Below the pieces are notes generated by a model, which saw only the letters and a list, made by a program, of their open reading frames with translations, made no database searches and was not told where the DNA came from. This document shows positions 9,212-18,434 of a stretch of DNA of 64,000 nt, piece after piece (position 1 is the first letter of the stretch; the number at the start of each line of letters is the position of its first letter). The DNA lies in contig CAIMKZ010000048.1 of assembly GCA_903842065.1 (NCBI GenBank), positions 1 to 64,000 of the forward strand. Reading direction: 5' to 3'. A program made the translations under genes and the position numbers. This DNA comes from an uncultured Acidobacteriaceae bacterium. Lineage in GTDB: Bacteria > Acidobacteriota > Terriglobia > Terriglobales > Acidobacteriaceae.

Positions 9212-9751
9212 ATGTCGCGTATTGGAAAGAAACCGATTCCGCTTCCGGCGGGAGTGAAGTATAAGGTGGACGGGAACACCGTTCTGGTTGAGGGGCCGAA
9301 GGGCAAGATGACGGCTCTGATCGCCGACGGGATCACGCTGCGGACCGAAGGCAATCAACTGTTGGTTGAGCGTTCGGGCGACGACAAGGCGGCGGTTCAC
9401 GGACTGACCCGCGCACTGGTGTCGAACGCTGTGGTTGGCGTGACCGATGGCTGGAAGAAGGAACTCGACATCGTGGGCATTGGCTATCGCGCCGAGCTCA
9501 AGGGCAAGAACACGGTGGTGTTCACTCTTGGCTACTCGCACCCGATCGAGGTTCCACTGCCAACCGGCATCGAAGTCGCGGTGGACCCGAAGCTGACGCA
9601 CCTTGTGGTAAGCGGCATCGACCGGCAGAAGGTGGGCCAGGTCGCCGCCGACATGCGTTCGCTGCGCAAGCCCGATCCGTACAAGAACAAGGGCGTTCGC
9701 TACACGGGCGAGAAGCTGAAGAAGAAGGCCGGCAAGACGGCTGGCAAGTAA
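9212..9751 (+). CDS. rplF: 50S ribosomal protein L6
   Basis: A 179-residue protein with the two L6 repeats: [32 protein letters not shown] at the start and the C-terminal RNA-binding repeat with [27 protein letters not shown]6 lies near the sarcin-ricin loop. The length matches the family. A GAAGGATTGAAG site precedes the start. Confidence 0.98.
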   Translation: MSRIGKKPIPLPAGVKYKVDGNTVLVEGPKGKMTALIADGITLRTEGNQLLVERSGDDKAAVHGLTRALVSNAVVGVTDGWKKELDIVGIGYRAELKGKNTVVFTLGYSHPIEVPLPTGIEVAVDPKLTHLVVSGIDRQKVGQVAADMRSLRKPDPYKNKGVRYTGEKLKKKAGKTAGK

Positions 9752-9752
9752 A

Positions 9753-9846
9753 AACAGGGATTAGGGAACAGGGATCAGTTAAGAGATTGGCGGGTTAGCC
9801 GCTGAGACAAGCGAACCACACTGATCCCTGACACCTGAAACCTGGA
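9753..9846 (+). repeat. Heptad inverted-repeat element, CAGG version, rplF-rplR spacer
   Basis: The left arm 9753-9779 (AGGGATT, AGGGAAC, AGGGATC) faces the right arm 9821-9846 (CTGATCC, CTGACAC, CTGAAAC, CTGG). The 7-base period is exact on both sides. Confidence 0.75.
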
Positions 9847-9896
9847 ACAACCGAACGATGCGGCCGAGCCGCAACGCCGATAGGTGAGAGACAAAG

Positions 9897-10247
9897 ATGA
9901 TTACCAAGACCAAGAGAAGCGAGATTCGCCAGCGCATCCACACCCGCATCCGGGAGAAGGTTGTGGGCACGGCGGCGCGGCCGCGGCTGGCGGTGTTCCG
10001 CTCGCTGAGCAACATCTATGCGCAGGTGATCGACGACGAGCGGGGAGCGACGCTGGCCTCGGCTTCGACGATCAAGGGCAAGAACGGCGGCAACATAGCC
10101 GCAGCCAAAGAGATCGGCAAGGCAGTAGCCGAGGCGGCTAAAGAGAAGGGCATCAAGCAGGTGGTCTTCGACCGCGGCGGATACCTGTACCACGGCCGGA
10201 TCAAGGCTCTGGCAGAGGCGGCTCGCGAGGCCGGCCTGGAGTTCTAA
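9897..10247 (+). CDS. rplR: 50S ribosomal protein L18
   Basis: A 116-residue protein with L18 motifs: [42 protein letters not shown], then [27 protein letters not shown] at the C-terminus. It binds 5S rRNA with L5. The family length is 115-120. A GAGAGACAAAG site precedes the ATG. Confidence 0.98.
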   Translation: MITKTKRSEIRQRIHTRIREKVVGTAARPRLAVFRSLSNIYAQVIDDERGATLASASTIKGKNGGNIAAAKEIGKAVAEAAKEKGIKQVVFDRGGYLYHGRIKALAEAAREAGLEF

Positions 10248-10249
10248 AG

Positions 10250-10359
10250 GCAGCTACTAGCTACCAGCTACTAGCTACTAGCTCGATGAATGTGGGTCGA
10301 GCGATGTTGACTTGGCAAGGAAGCAACTAGCAGCTAGAGGCTAGAAGCTGAGAAGCTCA
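10250..10359 (+). repeat. Heptad inverted-repeat element, AGCT version, rplR-rpsE spacer
   Basis: The left arm 10250-10284 contains five near-perfect AGCTACT heptads. The right arm 10325-10359 carries the complement register (CTAGCAG, CTAGAGG, CTAGAAG). About 40 bases separate them. Confidence 0.78.
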
Positions 10360-10369
10360 GAGGATAGCA

Positions 10370-10879
10370 ATGACGATGTTGAAGAAGAAACTCGATGCCA
10401 ACCAGTACAACCTGAAGGATCAGGTGGTGGCCATCAACCGCGTGACCAAGGTGGTCAAGGGCGGTAAGAATATGTCGTTCGCGGCGCTGGTCGTAGTGGG
10501 CGACCCCGGATCGGGAGTGGTCGGCTACGGATCGGGCAAGGCCAAGGAAGTTCCGCAGGCCATCCGCAAGGGGATCGAGTCGGCCAAGAAGAATCTGGTG
10601 AAGATCAACCTGACCGAGACCACGATTCCGCATCAGGTTCTGGGCCGGTTTGGTTCGGGCCAGGTGCTGCTGAAGCCGGCTCCCGAAGGCACGGGCGTTA
10701 TTGCCGGCGGCGCGGTGCGCGCGGTGATGACCTCGGTCGGCGTGCAGAACGTTCTGACCAAGAGCATTGGCTCGCCCAACCCGCACAACGTAATCAAGGC
10801 GACGTTTGACGCCCTGGTGCAGCTGCGCGATCGGGCCGAAGTGGCGCACATGCGCGGCAAGACCGTGGAGGAGATGTAA
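10370..10879 (+). CDS. rpsE: 30S ribosomal protein S5
   Basis: A 169-residue S5: [59 protein letters not shown] (double-stranded RNA-binding domain) and [43 protein letters not shown] (C-terminal domain). It shapes the decoding and mRNA entry region. Two close ATGs (10370 and 10376) are possible starts. Only 3 bases separate it from rpmD. Confidence 0.97.
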   Translation: MTMLKKKLDANQYNLKDQVVAINRVTKVVKGGKNMSFAALVVVGDPGSGVVGYGSGKAKEVPQAIRKGIESAKKNLVKINLTETTIPHQVLGRFGSGQVLLKPAPEGTGVIAGGAVRAVMTSVGVQNVLTKSIGSPNPHNVIKATFDALVQLRDRAEVAHMRGKTVEEM

Positions 10880-10882
10880 ACC

Positions 10883-11071
10883 ATGGCGGCGACCAAGATG
10901 ATTCGCATTCAGTATTACCGTTCGAAAATCGCCACCCCCACCAAGCACAAGCTGGTGATCAAGGGGCTGGGCTTTACTCGGCTGAACCAGATCGTGGAGC
11001 GCGAGGACACCGAGAGTGTCCGCGGCATGGTGAAGGCGGTTCCGCACCTGGTGAGGATTTTAGAAAACTAG
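10883..11071 (+). CDS. rpmD: 50S ribosomal protein L30
   Basis: A 62-residue L30: [55 protein letters not shown]. The [11 protein letters not shown] and VRGMV segments are diagnostic. It lies directly after rpsE in the same unit. Its TAG stop is the first three bases of the next heptad arm. Confidence 0.97.
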   Translation: MAATKMIRIQYYRSKIATPTKHKLVIKGLGFTRLNQIVEREDTESVRGMVKAVPHLVRILEN

Positions 11072-11176
11072 CTTCTAGTTTCTAGCTACTAGCTGCTAGC
11101 TCCATCCTTCCAGTTCGAGTATTTTCGGCAGGGCACGGAAAGAGCTAGCAGCTAGCAGCTAGAGGCTGATAGCTGC
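11069..11176 (+). repeat. Heptad inverted-repeat element, AGCT version, rpmD-rplO spacer
   Basis: The left arm 11069-11102 starts within the rpmD stop codon (TAGCTTC, TAGTTTC, TAGCTAC, TAGCTGC). The right arm 11141-11176 is AGCTAGC, AGCTAGC, AGCTAGA, GGCTGAT. The copies on the right are nearly identical to each other. Confidence 0.75.
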
Positions 11177-11231
11177 TTTTACAACGCGAGTCGCTGGAGC
11201 CTAACTTCGGCGGCGTATGAGCGAGGAGCAT

Positions 11232-11693
11232 ATGGCAAGGAATCTATCGAATCTGCGGGCGCCGAAGAAGGCGAACACCGGCAAAAAGCGCGTGGGCCGC
11301 GGCATGGGCTCGGGCATGGGCAAGACCTCGACCCGTGGCCACAAGGGCCAGAGATCGCGGTCCGGTTCACACATGATGCGTGGTTTTGAGGGCGGTCAGA
11401 TGCCGCTTCACCGCCGTCTGCCGAAGCGCGGATTTACGAACATCTTCCGCACTGAGTACACGATCGTGAACCTGGCCCGCATCGCGGAGCTGGGTGTGAG
11501 CGAGATTGCGCTCGAAGACTACAAGAAGCTGGGCCTGGCCTCGAGCAAGAAGGCACTGATCAAGATTCTGGGCAACGGCGACCTGACGTCGGCCGTGACG
11601 CTGCATGCGCACAAGTTCTCGAAGTCGGCCACGGAGAAGATCGAAAAGGCCGGCGGCAAGGCCATTGTGCTGGGAGAGCCGGCGGCGGCCTAG
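11232..11693 (+). CDS. rplO: 50S ribosomal protein L15
   Basis: I start at the ATG at 11232 (MARNLSNLRAPKKANTGKKRVGRGMGSGMGKTSTRGHKGQRSRSG), which has AGGAG five bases upstream; an ATG 15 bases earlier is less likely. The 153 residues show the Gly-rich N-terminus and the GFEGGQMPLHRRLPKRGF core of L15, a late 50S assembly protein. It is followed by a 172-base gap before secY. Confidence 0.97.
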   Translation: MARNLSNLRAPKKANTGKKRVGRGMGSGMGKTSTRGHKGQRSRSGSHMMRGFEGGQMPLHRRLPKRGFTNIFRTEYTIVNLARIAELGVSEIALEDYKKLGLASSKKALIKILGNGDLTSAVTLHAHKFSKSATEKIEKAGGKAIVLGEPAAA

Positions 11694-11705
11694 CGATTGC
11701 AGCCC

Positions 11706-11734
11706 CACCTGAGCGCAAATCGCGATTCGGGTGG
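11706..11734 (+). other. Imperfect hairpin in the rplO-secY gap
   Basis: CCACCTGA at 11706-11713 can pair with TCGGGTGG at 11727-11734, with an inner GCG/CGC pair. There is no T-run, so it is not a convincing terminator. The rest of the 172-base gap shows no heptad arms, unlike most neighbouring gaps. Confidence 0.3.
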
Positions 11735-11865
11735 AGCACTCAGTTCGGCAGGCGGCTAGGCAACGGTTCCCGGGCTTTTGTAGACTGGAACAGCCAATTC
11801 CGCGGAACAAGAGAAGGCAAGAATCTTCACCGGCGCCCCGGGCGCTCGAAAAAAGCGGTTGACCG

Positions 11866-13251
11866 ATGCTCGAAAAGTTTCTGAATATCTTCCGAATTCC
11901 CGACCTGCGCAAGCGCGTGTTGTTCACCATGGCGATCCTTGCTGTCTATCGGCTGGGCGCGTTCATTCCGACTCCTGGCGTAAACACGGCGCAGCTTGAA
12001 GCGTTGTTCAACTCGCAGGGCGGCTCGGCGCTGGGCCTGATGGACCTGTTCGGCGGCGGCAACCTGCGGCGCATGACGATCTTCGCGCTGGGTATTATGC
12101 CCTACATTACGGCGTCGATCATCTTCCAGCTGCTGACGGTTGTGTATGAGCCGCTGGCGCGGATCCAGAAGGAAGGCGAACTGGGCCGGCGCAAGATCAC
12201 GCAGTGGACCCGTTATGTGACGGTTCTGCTGGGCGTGTTGCAGTCGATCGGTATCGCGGCGATTCTTACCAAGCAGGGTCTGGTGCTGAATCCTGGTATC
12301 GGGTTCATCCTGATGACCTGTCTGACGCTGACCTCGGGCACTACGTTCATTATGTGGCTGGGCGAGCAGATCACGGATCGCGGCATCGGCAACGGAATGA
12401 GCCTGCTGATCTTTGCCGGCATCATCGCCGGCCTGCCCCGCGGCGTAGGCGACCTGGTCGACAAGGTTCAGACCGACGCATGGGGCTCGATGACCTTCTT
12501 CATCCTGATCATGCTCCTGCTGGGCATGGTTGCGGTTGTGGCGTTCATCGTGTTTGTAGAACGCAGCGAGCGGCGCATCCCGATCCAGAGCGCACGGCGC
12601 ATCGTGGGCCGCAGGCAGATGGGCGGCCAGTCGAGCCACCTTCCGCTTAAGGTGAACTCGGGCGGCGTCATGCCGATCATCTTCGCGAGTTCGATTCTGT
12701 CGGCTCCGATGCTGTTCAGCCAGGTGGAGTGGGTTCAGAACAGCCGCTTCCTTCAGCCGATTATTCTTGCGCTTTCGCCGGGCTATCCCTGGTACGAAGT
12801 ACTGAATATCCTGGGCATCATTTTCTTCGCATATTTCTACGTGTCAATCGTGATGAAGCCGGACGATATCGCGGACAACTTCCGCAAGTCTGGATCGTTC
12901 ATACCCGGAATCCGGCCCGGAAAAAGGACCTCGGACTTCATCAACGATATTCTTACCCGTATAACGCTGGTGGGCGCGGTGTACCTGATCGTGGTGCAGA
13001 TGGTGCCTACCTTCCTGATCTCAGGAATCCGTTTCGATAAAATCTGGCTGATCGGCAGTGTCTTTGAAAGGCTGCCAAACTGGATGATCCACGGCATGGG
13101 AGTGAACTTCTACTTCGGCGGTACGTCCTTGCTTATTGTGGTGGGCGTAGCCATGGATACGGTCAACCAAGTAGAGTCGCAGCTGATTATGCGTCACTAC
13201 GACGGCTTTTCGCCGCGCTCCGGGCGGGTAAGGGGCAGAAAGACCTGGTAA
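11866..13251 (+). CDS. secY: Preprotein translocase subunit SecY
   Basis: A 461-residue polytopic protein with about ten membrane helices. It starts MLEKFLNIFRIPDLRKRVLFTMAILAVYRLGAFIPTPGV and has the SecY signatures GGGNLRRMTIFALGIMPYITASIIFQLL, the plug/TM2 region, and GGVMPIIFASSI. It forms the protein-conducting channel of the inner membrane. The stop overlaps the adk start by one base (TAATG), so SecY and Adk are coupled. Confidence 0.98.
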   Translation: MLEKFLNIFRIPDLRKRVLFTMAILAVYRLGAFIPTPGVNTAQLEALFNSQGGSALGLMDLFGGGNLRRMTIFALGIMPYITASIIFQLLTVVYEPLARIQKEGELGRRKITQWTRYVTVLLGVLQSIGIAAILTKQGLVLNPGIGFILMTCLTLTSGTTFIMWLGEQITDRGIGNGMSLLIFAGIIAGLPRGVGDLVDKVQTDAWGSMTFFILIMLLLGMVAVVAFIVFVERSERRIPIQSARRIVGRRQMGGQSSHLPLKVNSGGVMPIIFASSILSAPMLFSQVEWVQNSRFLQPIILALSPGYPWYEVLNILGIIFFAYFYVSIVMKPDDIADNFRKSGSFIPGIRPGKRTSDFINDILTRITLVGAVYLIVVQMVPTFLISGIRFDKIWLIGSVFERLPNWMIHGMGVNFYFGGTSLLIVVGVAMDTVNQVESQLIMRHYDGFSPRSGRVRGRKTW

Positions 13252-13970
13252 TGTCGGAAAGGCCAAGTCCAACAGACACAGGCCGGGCAGCGGATACTAC
13301 CTTCGCGCCCGGCCCGCTTCTTTTGCTGGGTCCCCCGGGAGTAGGCAAGGGGACGCAATCGAAGAACATCGAGAGGCTGTGGGGTATTCCGCAGATCTCG
13401 ACGGGCGACCTCCTGCGCGCGAATGTAGTGCAGGGGACTTCTGTTGGCAAGGTGGCCAAAGAGGTGATGTCGCACGGAGATCTAGTGCCGGACGCGCTTG
13501 TGAACGAAATGGTCGCGCAGCGCCTCTCGCAGCCGGACACCGCCCGGGGATACATCCTGGATGGTTTTCCGAGGACATTTGGACAGGCGGAGTGGCTGGA
13601 TGGTTGGCTCAAGTCACATGCTGGCTCGCCTCCAGTGATTGCGATTCGAATCCGGGTGAACTATAATCAATTGTTGCGCCGTATTACCGGGCGCCGTAGT
13701 TGCCCTGCCTGCCAGGCGATTTATAACGTCTACCTGAATCCTCCTGAAAATGAAGGAGTTTGCAATGTGGACGGAGTTGCGCTGATACAGCGGGCCGACG
13801 ATAAGGAAGAGGTTTTCACCGAGCGGATGCGAGGCTATCAGGCCTCGACCCGGCCGGTGATCCATCACTACAAGGCGCTCAGGCGCTTTGCCGAGGTGGA
13901 CGGAGACCGCACGATCGACAAGGTCTCAGAGGAAATCGTCTCCACCGTCAAGCGGTTGCGCAAGTCGTAA
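13251..13970 (+). CDS. adk: Adenylate kinase, zinc-lid type, with N-terminal extension
   Basis: The P-loop LLLGPPGVGKGTQ begins at about residue 24, so there is a roughly 20-residue Thr/Ala/Pro-rich N-terminal extension not found in most Adk proteins. The LID holds C-x2-C-x16-C-x2-D (CPACQAIYNV then VCNVD), a Cys3-Asp zinc site as in Bacillus. It interconverts ATP+AMP and 2 ADP. At 239 residues it is slightly long. A start nearer the P-loop is possible but the one-base overlap with secY favours this one. Confidence 0.96.
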   Translation: MSERPSPTDTGRAADTTFAPGPLLLLGPPGVGKGTQSKNIERLWGIPQISTGDLLRANVVQGTSVGKVAKEVMSHGDLVPDALVNEMVAQRLSQPDTARGYILDGFPRTFGQAEWLDGWLKSHAGSPPVIAIRIRVNYNQLLRRITGRRSCPACQAIYNVYLNPPENEGVCNVDGVALIQRADDKEEVFTERMRGYQASTRPVIHHYKALRRFAEVDGDRTIDKVSEEIVSTVKRLRKS

Positions 13971-14001
13971 CCGGGCGGTGGGTTTGTGTGTGTGTGAAAA
14001 G

Positions 14002-14085
14002 CAGTTGTCAGTGATCAGTAGTTAGTTTTCAGCGCGGTGTGCTGCGAATCGTGACTGACATCCGACAACTAGCAACTGACAACTG
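14002..14085 (+). repeat. Heptad inverted-repeat element, CAGT version, adk-map spacer
   Basis: The left arm 14002-14032 (CAGTTGT, CAGTGAT, CAGTAGT, TAGTTTT) and the right arm 14052-14085 (ACTGACA, CAACTAG, CAACTGA, CAACTGG) are complementary. The right arm ends inside the map ribosome-binding region (CTGGAG). Confidence 0.72.
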
Positions 14086-14092
14086 GAGTTTC

Positions 14093-14842
14093 GTGGCAGT
14101 CGTACTCAAGTCGCAGGAAGAGATCGAGAAAATGCGCCGCGCCGGGCGGGTAGTCCGTGAGGTGCTGGAACTGGTACGCACCCACGTCAGGCCGGGCGCG
14201 ACGACCTTCGATCTTGAGACAGCGGCTGAGGGACGGCTGAACGAACTGGGAGTGAAGGCGGCCTTCAAGGGCTACCACGGATTTCCCTGCGTGCTCTGCA
14301 CCTCAGTGAACAGCGAGGTAGTACACGGGATTCCGAACCGCAAGCGGGTTCTTTACCGGGGCGACATTGTTTCGGTGGACTTCGGTGTGGTGCTGGACGG
14401 CTACTACGGCGATGCCGCGATCACGGTGCCGGTGGGCGAGATTGGCCCGGAGGCGACGCGGCTTTTGTGGGTAACCGAGTCGTCGCTGGCGGCGGGGATT
14501 GCCGCGGTGAAGCCGGGTGCGACTTTGGGCGATATTGGCGCGGCGGTGCAGGAAGTAGTGGAGCGCGCCGGCTTCTCGGTGGTAAGGGATTTTGTAGGAC
14601 ACGGGATCGGTTCGCAGATGCATGAGGACCCGCAGATTCCCAACTACGGCCAGCGCGGCCTGGGAATGAAGCTGAAGGCGGGCATGGTGCTGGCGATCGA
14701 GCCGATGGTGAACGCGGGCCGGGCCGAGGTAAAGGTACTTGAAGACGGCTGGACGGCAGTGGCACGGGACGGAAGTTTGAGCGCTCACTTCGAGCACACC
14801 GTTGCGGTGACGGCCGAAGGAGCAAGGATTCTGACGGAGTAG
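14093..14842 (+). CDS. map: Type I methionine aminopeptidase
   Basis: I start at the GTG at 14093 (MAVVLKSQEEIEKMRRAGRVVREVLELV) after CTGGAG; an upstream in-frame GTG at 14039 would translate the repeat element. The 249 residues have the pita-bread fold ligands: the SVDFGVVLDGYYGDAA aspartates, the His of DFVGHGIGSQMHEDP, EPMVN, and the terminal HFEHTVAV Glu. It removes the initiator Met from nascent proteins, and its place after secY-adk is conserved. Confidence 0.96.
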   Translation: MAVVLKSQEEIEKMRRAGRVVREVLELVRTHVRPGATTFDLETAAEGRLNELGVKAAFKGYHGFPCVLCTSVNSEVVHGIPNRKRVLYRGDIVSVDFGVVLDGYYGDAAITVPVGEIGPEATRLLWVTESSLAAGIAAVKPGATLGDIGAAVQEVVERAGFSVVRDFVGHGIGSQMHEDPQIPNYGQRGLGMKLKAGMVLAIEPMVNAGRAEVKVLEDGWTAVARDGSLSAHFEHTVAVTAEGARILTE

Positions 14843-14895
14843 CAATACTCTTGTCCAAAACGTAAAGGCGCGTGAGCGTCAGAGGTGGACACGGT

Positions 14896-15114
14896 TTGTC
14901 GAAGGAAGATGCGATTGAGGTAATGGCGACGGTCATCGAGACGCTGCCCAACGCGATGTTCAAGGTCAAGCTCGAGAACAATCACGAGGTCTTGGCACAT
15001 GTCTCGGGGCGGATGCGCAAGAACTTCATCCGCATCCTTCCGGGTGATCGCGTGGCGGTGGAACTGAGCCCCTACGACCTGAATCGCGGACGGATTGTGT
15101 ACCGATACAAGTAA
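14896..15114 (+). CDS. infA: Translation initiation factor IF-1
   Basis: I choose the TTG at 14896 because it gives a 72-residue protein beginning [38 protein letters not shown], exactly the family length and N-terminus, with AGAGGTGG nine bases upstream. The GTG at 14872 would add eight residues that have no counterpart. It is a single OB-fold protein that blocks the ribosomal A site during initiation. Confidence 0.96.
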   Translation: MSKEDAIEVMATVIETLPNAMFKVKLENNHEVLAHVSGRMRKNFIRILPGDRVAVELSPYDLNRGRIVYRYK

Positions 15115-15115
15115 G

Positions 15116-15170
15116 ACAGGGATCAGGTTTCAGGTCTCAGGGGTCAGTGATCCCGTATGAGACCTGGGCC
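15116..15170 (+). repeat. Heptad repeat element, CAGG version, infA-rpmJ spacer
   Basis: The left arm 15116-15153 reads CAGGGAT, CAGGTTT, CAGGTCT, CAGGGGT, CAGTGAT with exact 7-base spacing. Only a short right side (15158-15167, TGAGACCTGG) can pair with it. Confidence 0.65.
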
Positions 15171-15221
15171 GGAGATATCATCGCGGCTGGAGTTTGGCTG
15201 CGGGGAGAAGGGCAGTAATCA

Positions 15222-15335
15222 ATGAAAGTTCGGGCATCGGTAAAGAAGATTTGTACCAAGTGCAAGGTGATTACGCGTCACGGCGTGGTTCGCGTGATCT
15301 GCGAAATCGCCAAGCACAAGCAGCGCCAGGGCTAG
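15222..15335 (+). CDS. rpmJ: 50S ribosomal protein L36
   Basis: A 37-codon gene: [37 protein letters not shown]. It has the zinc ligands C11, C14, C27 and a downstream His, matching the 37-38 residue zinc form of L36. It lies between infA and rpsM, the expected position. GGGGAGAAGG precedes the ATG. Confidence 0.97.
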   Translation: MKVRASVKKICTKCKVITRHGVVRVICEIAKHKQRQG

Positions 15336-15367
15336 TTGAGGCTGGCAAGCAGGGCGTGTTCCACGGA

Positions 15368-15443
15368 GAGTTATCAGTTGTCAGTCGAAGCACGCAATAA
15401 GCGTGAGGAAACCGAGAACTGAAAACTGACTACTGACAACTTC
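15368..15443 (+). repeat. Heptad inverted-repeat element, CAGT version, rpmJ-rpsM spacer
   Basis: The left arm 15368-15386 (TTATCAGTTGTCAGT) faces the right arm 15416-15443 (AACTGAA, AACTGAC, TACTGAC, AACTT). The left arm is shorter than usual. Confidence 0.7.
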
Positions 15444-15563
15444 CCAAGAGGCTAGTTAGCTTGATTCAAGGCTTGCGAGGAACCTCGGAACAGAGACCCG
15501 GTAACTCGTGCGAGCCGGTTAAGGCCGGATGCACATAACCAAAGAAGCAGTAGAGGATTCCCA

Positions 15564-15950
15564 ATGGCACGTATTGCTGGCGTCGATCTGCCCCGCAACA
15601 AGCAGGCACGGATCGCGCTTACATATATCTTCGGGATCGGCAATCCTCGTGCGCTCAAGATTCTGGACAAGGCGAACGTGGATGCGTTCAAGAAGGTTCA
15701 GGACCTGGGCGAAGACGAGGTAAACCGCATCCGCCAGGTGATCGAGGACGAGGGCGATGTGGAAGGCGATCTCCGCAAAGACGTCTCCATGCACATCAAG
15801 CGTCTGATCGACATCCAGAGCTATCGCGGCAGCCGGCATCGCCGGTCGCTGCCCGTGCGCGGACAGCGCACCCACACCAATGCCCGCACCCGCAAGGGAC
15901 CTCGTAAGGGCACAGTTGCAGGCAAGAAGAAAGCGACGGCGAAGACCTAA
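15564..15950 (+). CDS. rpsM: 30S ribosomal protein S13
   Basis: A 128-residue S13: [25 protein letters not shown] at the N-terminus and [31 protein letters not shown] at the basic tail, both diagnostic. S13 contacts P-site tRNA and forms intersubunit bridges. It heads the alpha part of the superoperon. Its last base is shared with the rpsK start (TAATG). Confidence 0.98.
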   Translation: MARIAGVDLPRNKQARIALTYIFGIGNPRALKILDKANVDAFKKVQDLGEDEVNRIRQVIEDEGDVEGDLRKDVSMHIKRLIDIQSYRGSRHRRSLPVRGQRTHTNARTRKGPRKGTVAGKKKATAKT

Positions 15951-16369
15951 TGGCAAAACAGGATTCGAAGGCCGGCGCGAAGGCCGGCAAGGGCAAGAAG
16001 TTCAAGAAGCGCGAACGCAAGAATGTGCCATTTGGCATTGCGCACATTCAGGCGTCGTTCAACAACACCATCGTCACCATCACCGACCAGATGGGCAACA
16101 CGCTGAGCTGGAAGAGTTCGGGTTCGCTCGGCTTCCGGGGTTCGCGCAAGGGCACGCCGTTCGCGGCGCAGCAGGCAGCGTCGAACGCCGCCGGCATGGC
16201 TCGCGATCACGGCCTCCGCTCTGTCGACGTTCGCGTTGCCGGTCCGGGATCGGGCCGCGAGTCCGCGATCCGCGCTCTGGCCGCCGCGGGTATCGAAGTC
16301 AAGTCCATCCGCGACGTGACGCCGGTGCCGCACAACGGCTGCCGTCCGCCGAAGCGCCGCAGAGTCTAA
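15950..16369 (+). CDS. rpsK: 30S ribosomal protein S11
   Basis: A 139-residue S11 with a basic N-terminus and the conserved [84 protein letters not shown]. It belongs to the 30S platform. It overlaps rpsM by one base, so it is translationally coupled. Confidence 0.98.
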   Translation: MAKQDSKAGAKAGKGKKFKKRERKNVPFGIAHIQASFNNTIVTITDQMGNTLSWKSSGSLGFRGSRKGTPFAAQQAASNAAGMARDHGLRSVDVRVAGPGSGRESAIRALAAAGIEVKSIRDVTPVPHNGCRPPKRRRV

Positions 16370-16371
16370 GA

Positions 16372-16451
16372 ACAGTTGTCAGTGATCAGTTGTCAGTTGC
16401 CAGCCCGAAACGGGCGGCGGCTGATAACTGAAAACTGATTACTGATAACTA
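16372..16451 (+). repeat. Heptad inverted-repeat element, CAGT version, rpsK-rpsD spacer
   Basis: The left arm 16373-16403 (CAGTTGT, CAGTGAT, CAGTTGT, CAGTTGC) and the right arm 16421-16450 (ACTGAAA, ACTGATT, ACTGATA) are the clearest copy of the CAGT version, with a spacer of only 17 bases. Confidence 0.78.
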
Positions 16452-16517
16452 ATTTGGGCCGGGAGGAAATCTCCTCCAGAGATGTAAACCGGCCGTCATC
16501 CGAAGTCAGGAGAAACA

Positions 16518-17147
16518 ATGGCACGTTATACCGGAGCAGTATGCCGCCTTTGCCGTCGCGAAGGCACCAAGCTTTTTCTCAAAGGTCTCAAGTGCACCTC
16601 GGACCGTTGCCCGATTGAGAAGCGCAACTTTCCTCCCGGACAGCATGGCAAGGACCGCAAGGCCAAGATCGTCGGCTACGGACTTCAGCTGCACGAGAAG
16701 CAGAAGGCCAAGCGTATGTACTTCACGCTCGAGGGCCAGTTCCGCGAGTACTACGAGAAGGCCAGCCGCGCGCAGGGCGTCACCGGCGAACTGCTTATCC
16801 AGCAGTTGGAGCGCCGTCTCGACAACGTTGCCTTCCGTCTGGGCTTCGCCATCAGCCGCCGCCAGGCTCGCCAGGTCGTTCGTCACGGACATGTTTCGGT
16901 GAACGGCAGGAAGGTGAACATCCCCTCCTTCCAGGTGAACGTGGGCGACGAGATCTCGATCCGCGATCACGCCAAGAAGATGGTCATCATCGAGCAGGGC
17001 GCGCAGTATGCGCAGCAGAATCCCCTGCCGACGTGGCTGGAAATGAACTTTGAAACGCTCACGGGCCGGATTCTGCATCTGCCCAAGCGCGCCGACGTGA
17101 ACCTGCCCATCAACGAGCAGCTGATCGTCGAACTGTACTCGAAGTAA
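16518..17147 (+). CDS. rpsD: 30S ribosomal protein S4
   Basis: A 209-residue S4 starting [22 protein letters not shown]. The N-terminus has the zinc-type cysteines (CRLC then C and C before [13 protein letters not shown]). The S4 RNA-binding domain is [39 protein letters not shown]4 starts 30S assembly and, in enterobacteria, represses the alpha operon. A strong CAGGAGAAAC site precedes the ATG. Confidence 0.98.
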   Translation: MARYTGAVCRLCRREGTKLFLKGLKCTSDRCPIEKRNFPPGQHGKDRKAKIVGYGLQLHEKQKAKRMYFTLEGQFREYYEKASRAQGVTGELLIQQLERRLDNVAFRLGFAISRRQARQVVRHGHVSVNGRKVNIPSFQVNVGDEISIRDHAKKMVIIEQGAQYAQQNPLPTWLEMNFETLTGRILHLPKRADVNLPINEQLIVELYSK

Positions 17148-17252
17148 CAGCTATTAGCTCTTAGCCATTAGCTTTTAGCTTTCTCTGTGGCGCACGAACG
17201 TTTGTAGCAGCACAGAAGAGGCTAAAAGCTAAGAGCTAACAGCTAACAGCTT
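17148..17252 (+). repeat. Heptad inverted-repeat element, AGCT version, rpsD-rpoA spacer
   Basis: The left arm 17148-17183 begins immediately after the rpsD stop (CAGCTAT, TAGCTCT, TAGCCAT, TAGCTTT). The right arm 17219-17252 is the complement series (GCTAAAA, GCTAAGA, GCTAACA). The spacer is 35 bases. Confidence 0.78.
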
Positions 17253-17333
17253 CAAACCAACCCAAGGAGCACTTGCACGGCCGCCGCAAAATGCATCGCG
17301 ACGTACATGCCGTGTGGGAACTGAGAGATACGT

Positions 17334-18431
17334 ATGTTGTGGAGAGGATTCCAGAAACCGAAGCGGCTTGCAGTAGATGCCGAGTCGTTGACCAACACCT
17401 TTGGCAAGTTCAGCGCGCAGCCTTTTGAGCGCGGATTCGGCACCACGATCGGCAATGCTCTGCGGCGCACGCTGTTGAGCTCGATCGAGGGCGCAGCCGT
17501 GACCGCGGTTCGTATTGAGGGCGTTCTGCACGAGTTCCAGTCGATCACCGGCGTGGTTGAGGATGCGACCGACATTATTCTCAACCTGAAGCAGATCCCT
17601 TTCAAGCTCAATGGCGAAGGCCCGAAGGCGCTTTACCTGCGCGCCGACCAGCCCGGCATTGTGACCAGCGGCATGATCGAGGCCGACGGCGACGTGGAGA
17701 TTCTGGATAAGAACCTCTATGTTGCGACGGTATCGGAAGGCGGCCGTCTTGATATGGAGATGCGTTTGAAGCGCGGCCGCGGGTACGTCTCGGCCGACAA
17801 GAACTTCGACGCCGATCTGGGACTGGGCTTCATTCCGGTCGATTCCGTCCACTCGCCGGTACGCCGCGTGAACTACGCGGTCGATGCCGCCCGTCTGGGC
17901 CAGATCACGGACTACGACAAGCTGACGCTCGAGGTGTGGACCAACGGCGCCGTTCTGCCCGCCGATGCGGTGGGTCTGGCGGCCAAGCTGCTCAAGGACC
18001 ACATGAACATCTTCATCAACTTCGAAGAAGAAATCGAAGCCGAGGCGCGTGGCGACGAAGGCCGTGTGCTGCTGCGCAACGATAATCTGAATCGCAGTGT
18101 TGAAGAGCTGGAACTTTCTGTCCGCAGCTACAACTGCCTGAAGAACGCCAATATTCAGACCATCGGCGAGCTGGTTCAAAAGACCGAAGCCGAGATGCTG
18201 AAGACGAAGAACTTCGGCCGCAAGAGCCTGAACGAGATCAAGGAAATCCTGGCGCAGATGGGTCTGTCACTGGGCATGAAGATCGACAGTCAGGGCAATG
18301 CGGTGCCGGGGCCGACGAGCATTCCTCCGGCGAGCGTTCTGGCAGGTGGCGGATTTGGGCACTTCGACGATGAAGACGAGCCGCTGGATTCAGTCGATCT
18401 CCAGCTGCCGACCGAGTCGGAGAATTTTTAG
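17334..18431 (+). CDS. rpoA: RNA polymerase alpha subunit
   Basis: At 365 residues it is somewhat longer than the usual 315-345. The N-terminal dimerisation domain includes [44 protein letters not shown]. The C-terminal domain includes [57 protein letters not shown] Gly/Pro/acidic tail follows. It assembles core polymerase and contacts UP elements and activators. Position between rpsD and rplQ is conserved. Confidence 0.98.
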   Translation: MLWRGFQKPKRLAVDAESLTNTFGKFSAQPFERGFGTTIGNALRRTLLSSIEGAAVTAVRIEGVLHEFQSITGVVEDATDIILNLKQIPFKLNGEGPKALYLRADQPGIVTSGMIEADGDVEILDKNLYVATVSEGGRLDMEMRLKRGRGYVSADKNFDADLGLGFIPVDSVHSPVRRVNYAVDAARLGQITDYDKLTLEVWTNGAVLPADAVGLAAKLLKDHMNIFINFEEEIEAEARGDEGRVLLRNDNLNRSVEELELSVRSYNCLKNANIQTIGELVQKTEAEMLKTKNFGRKSLNEIKEILAQMGLSLGMKIDSQGNAVPGPTSIPPASVLAGGGFGHFDDEDEPLDSVDLQLPTESENF

Positions 18432-18434
18432 GAA

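Noticed and set aside
14039..14092. A longer methionine aminopeptidase from an upstream GTG.
   Set aside because: The extra codons translate the right arm of a heptad element; the GTG at 14093 gives the family N-terminus.
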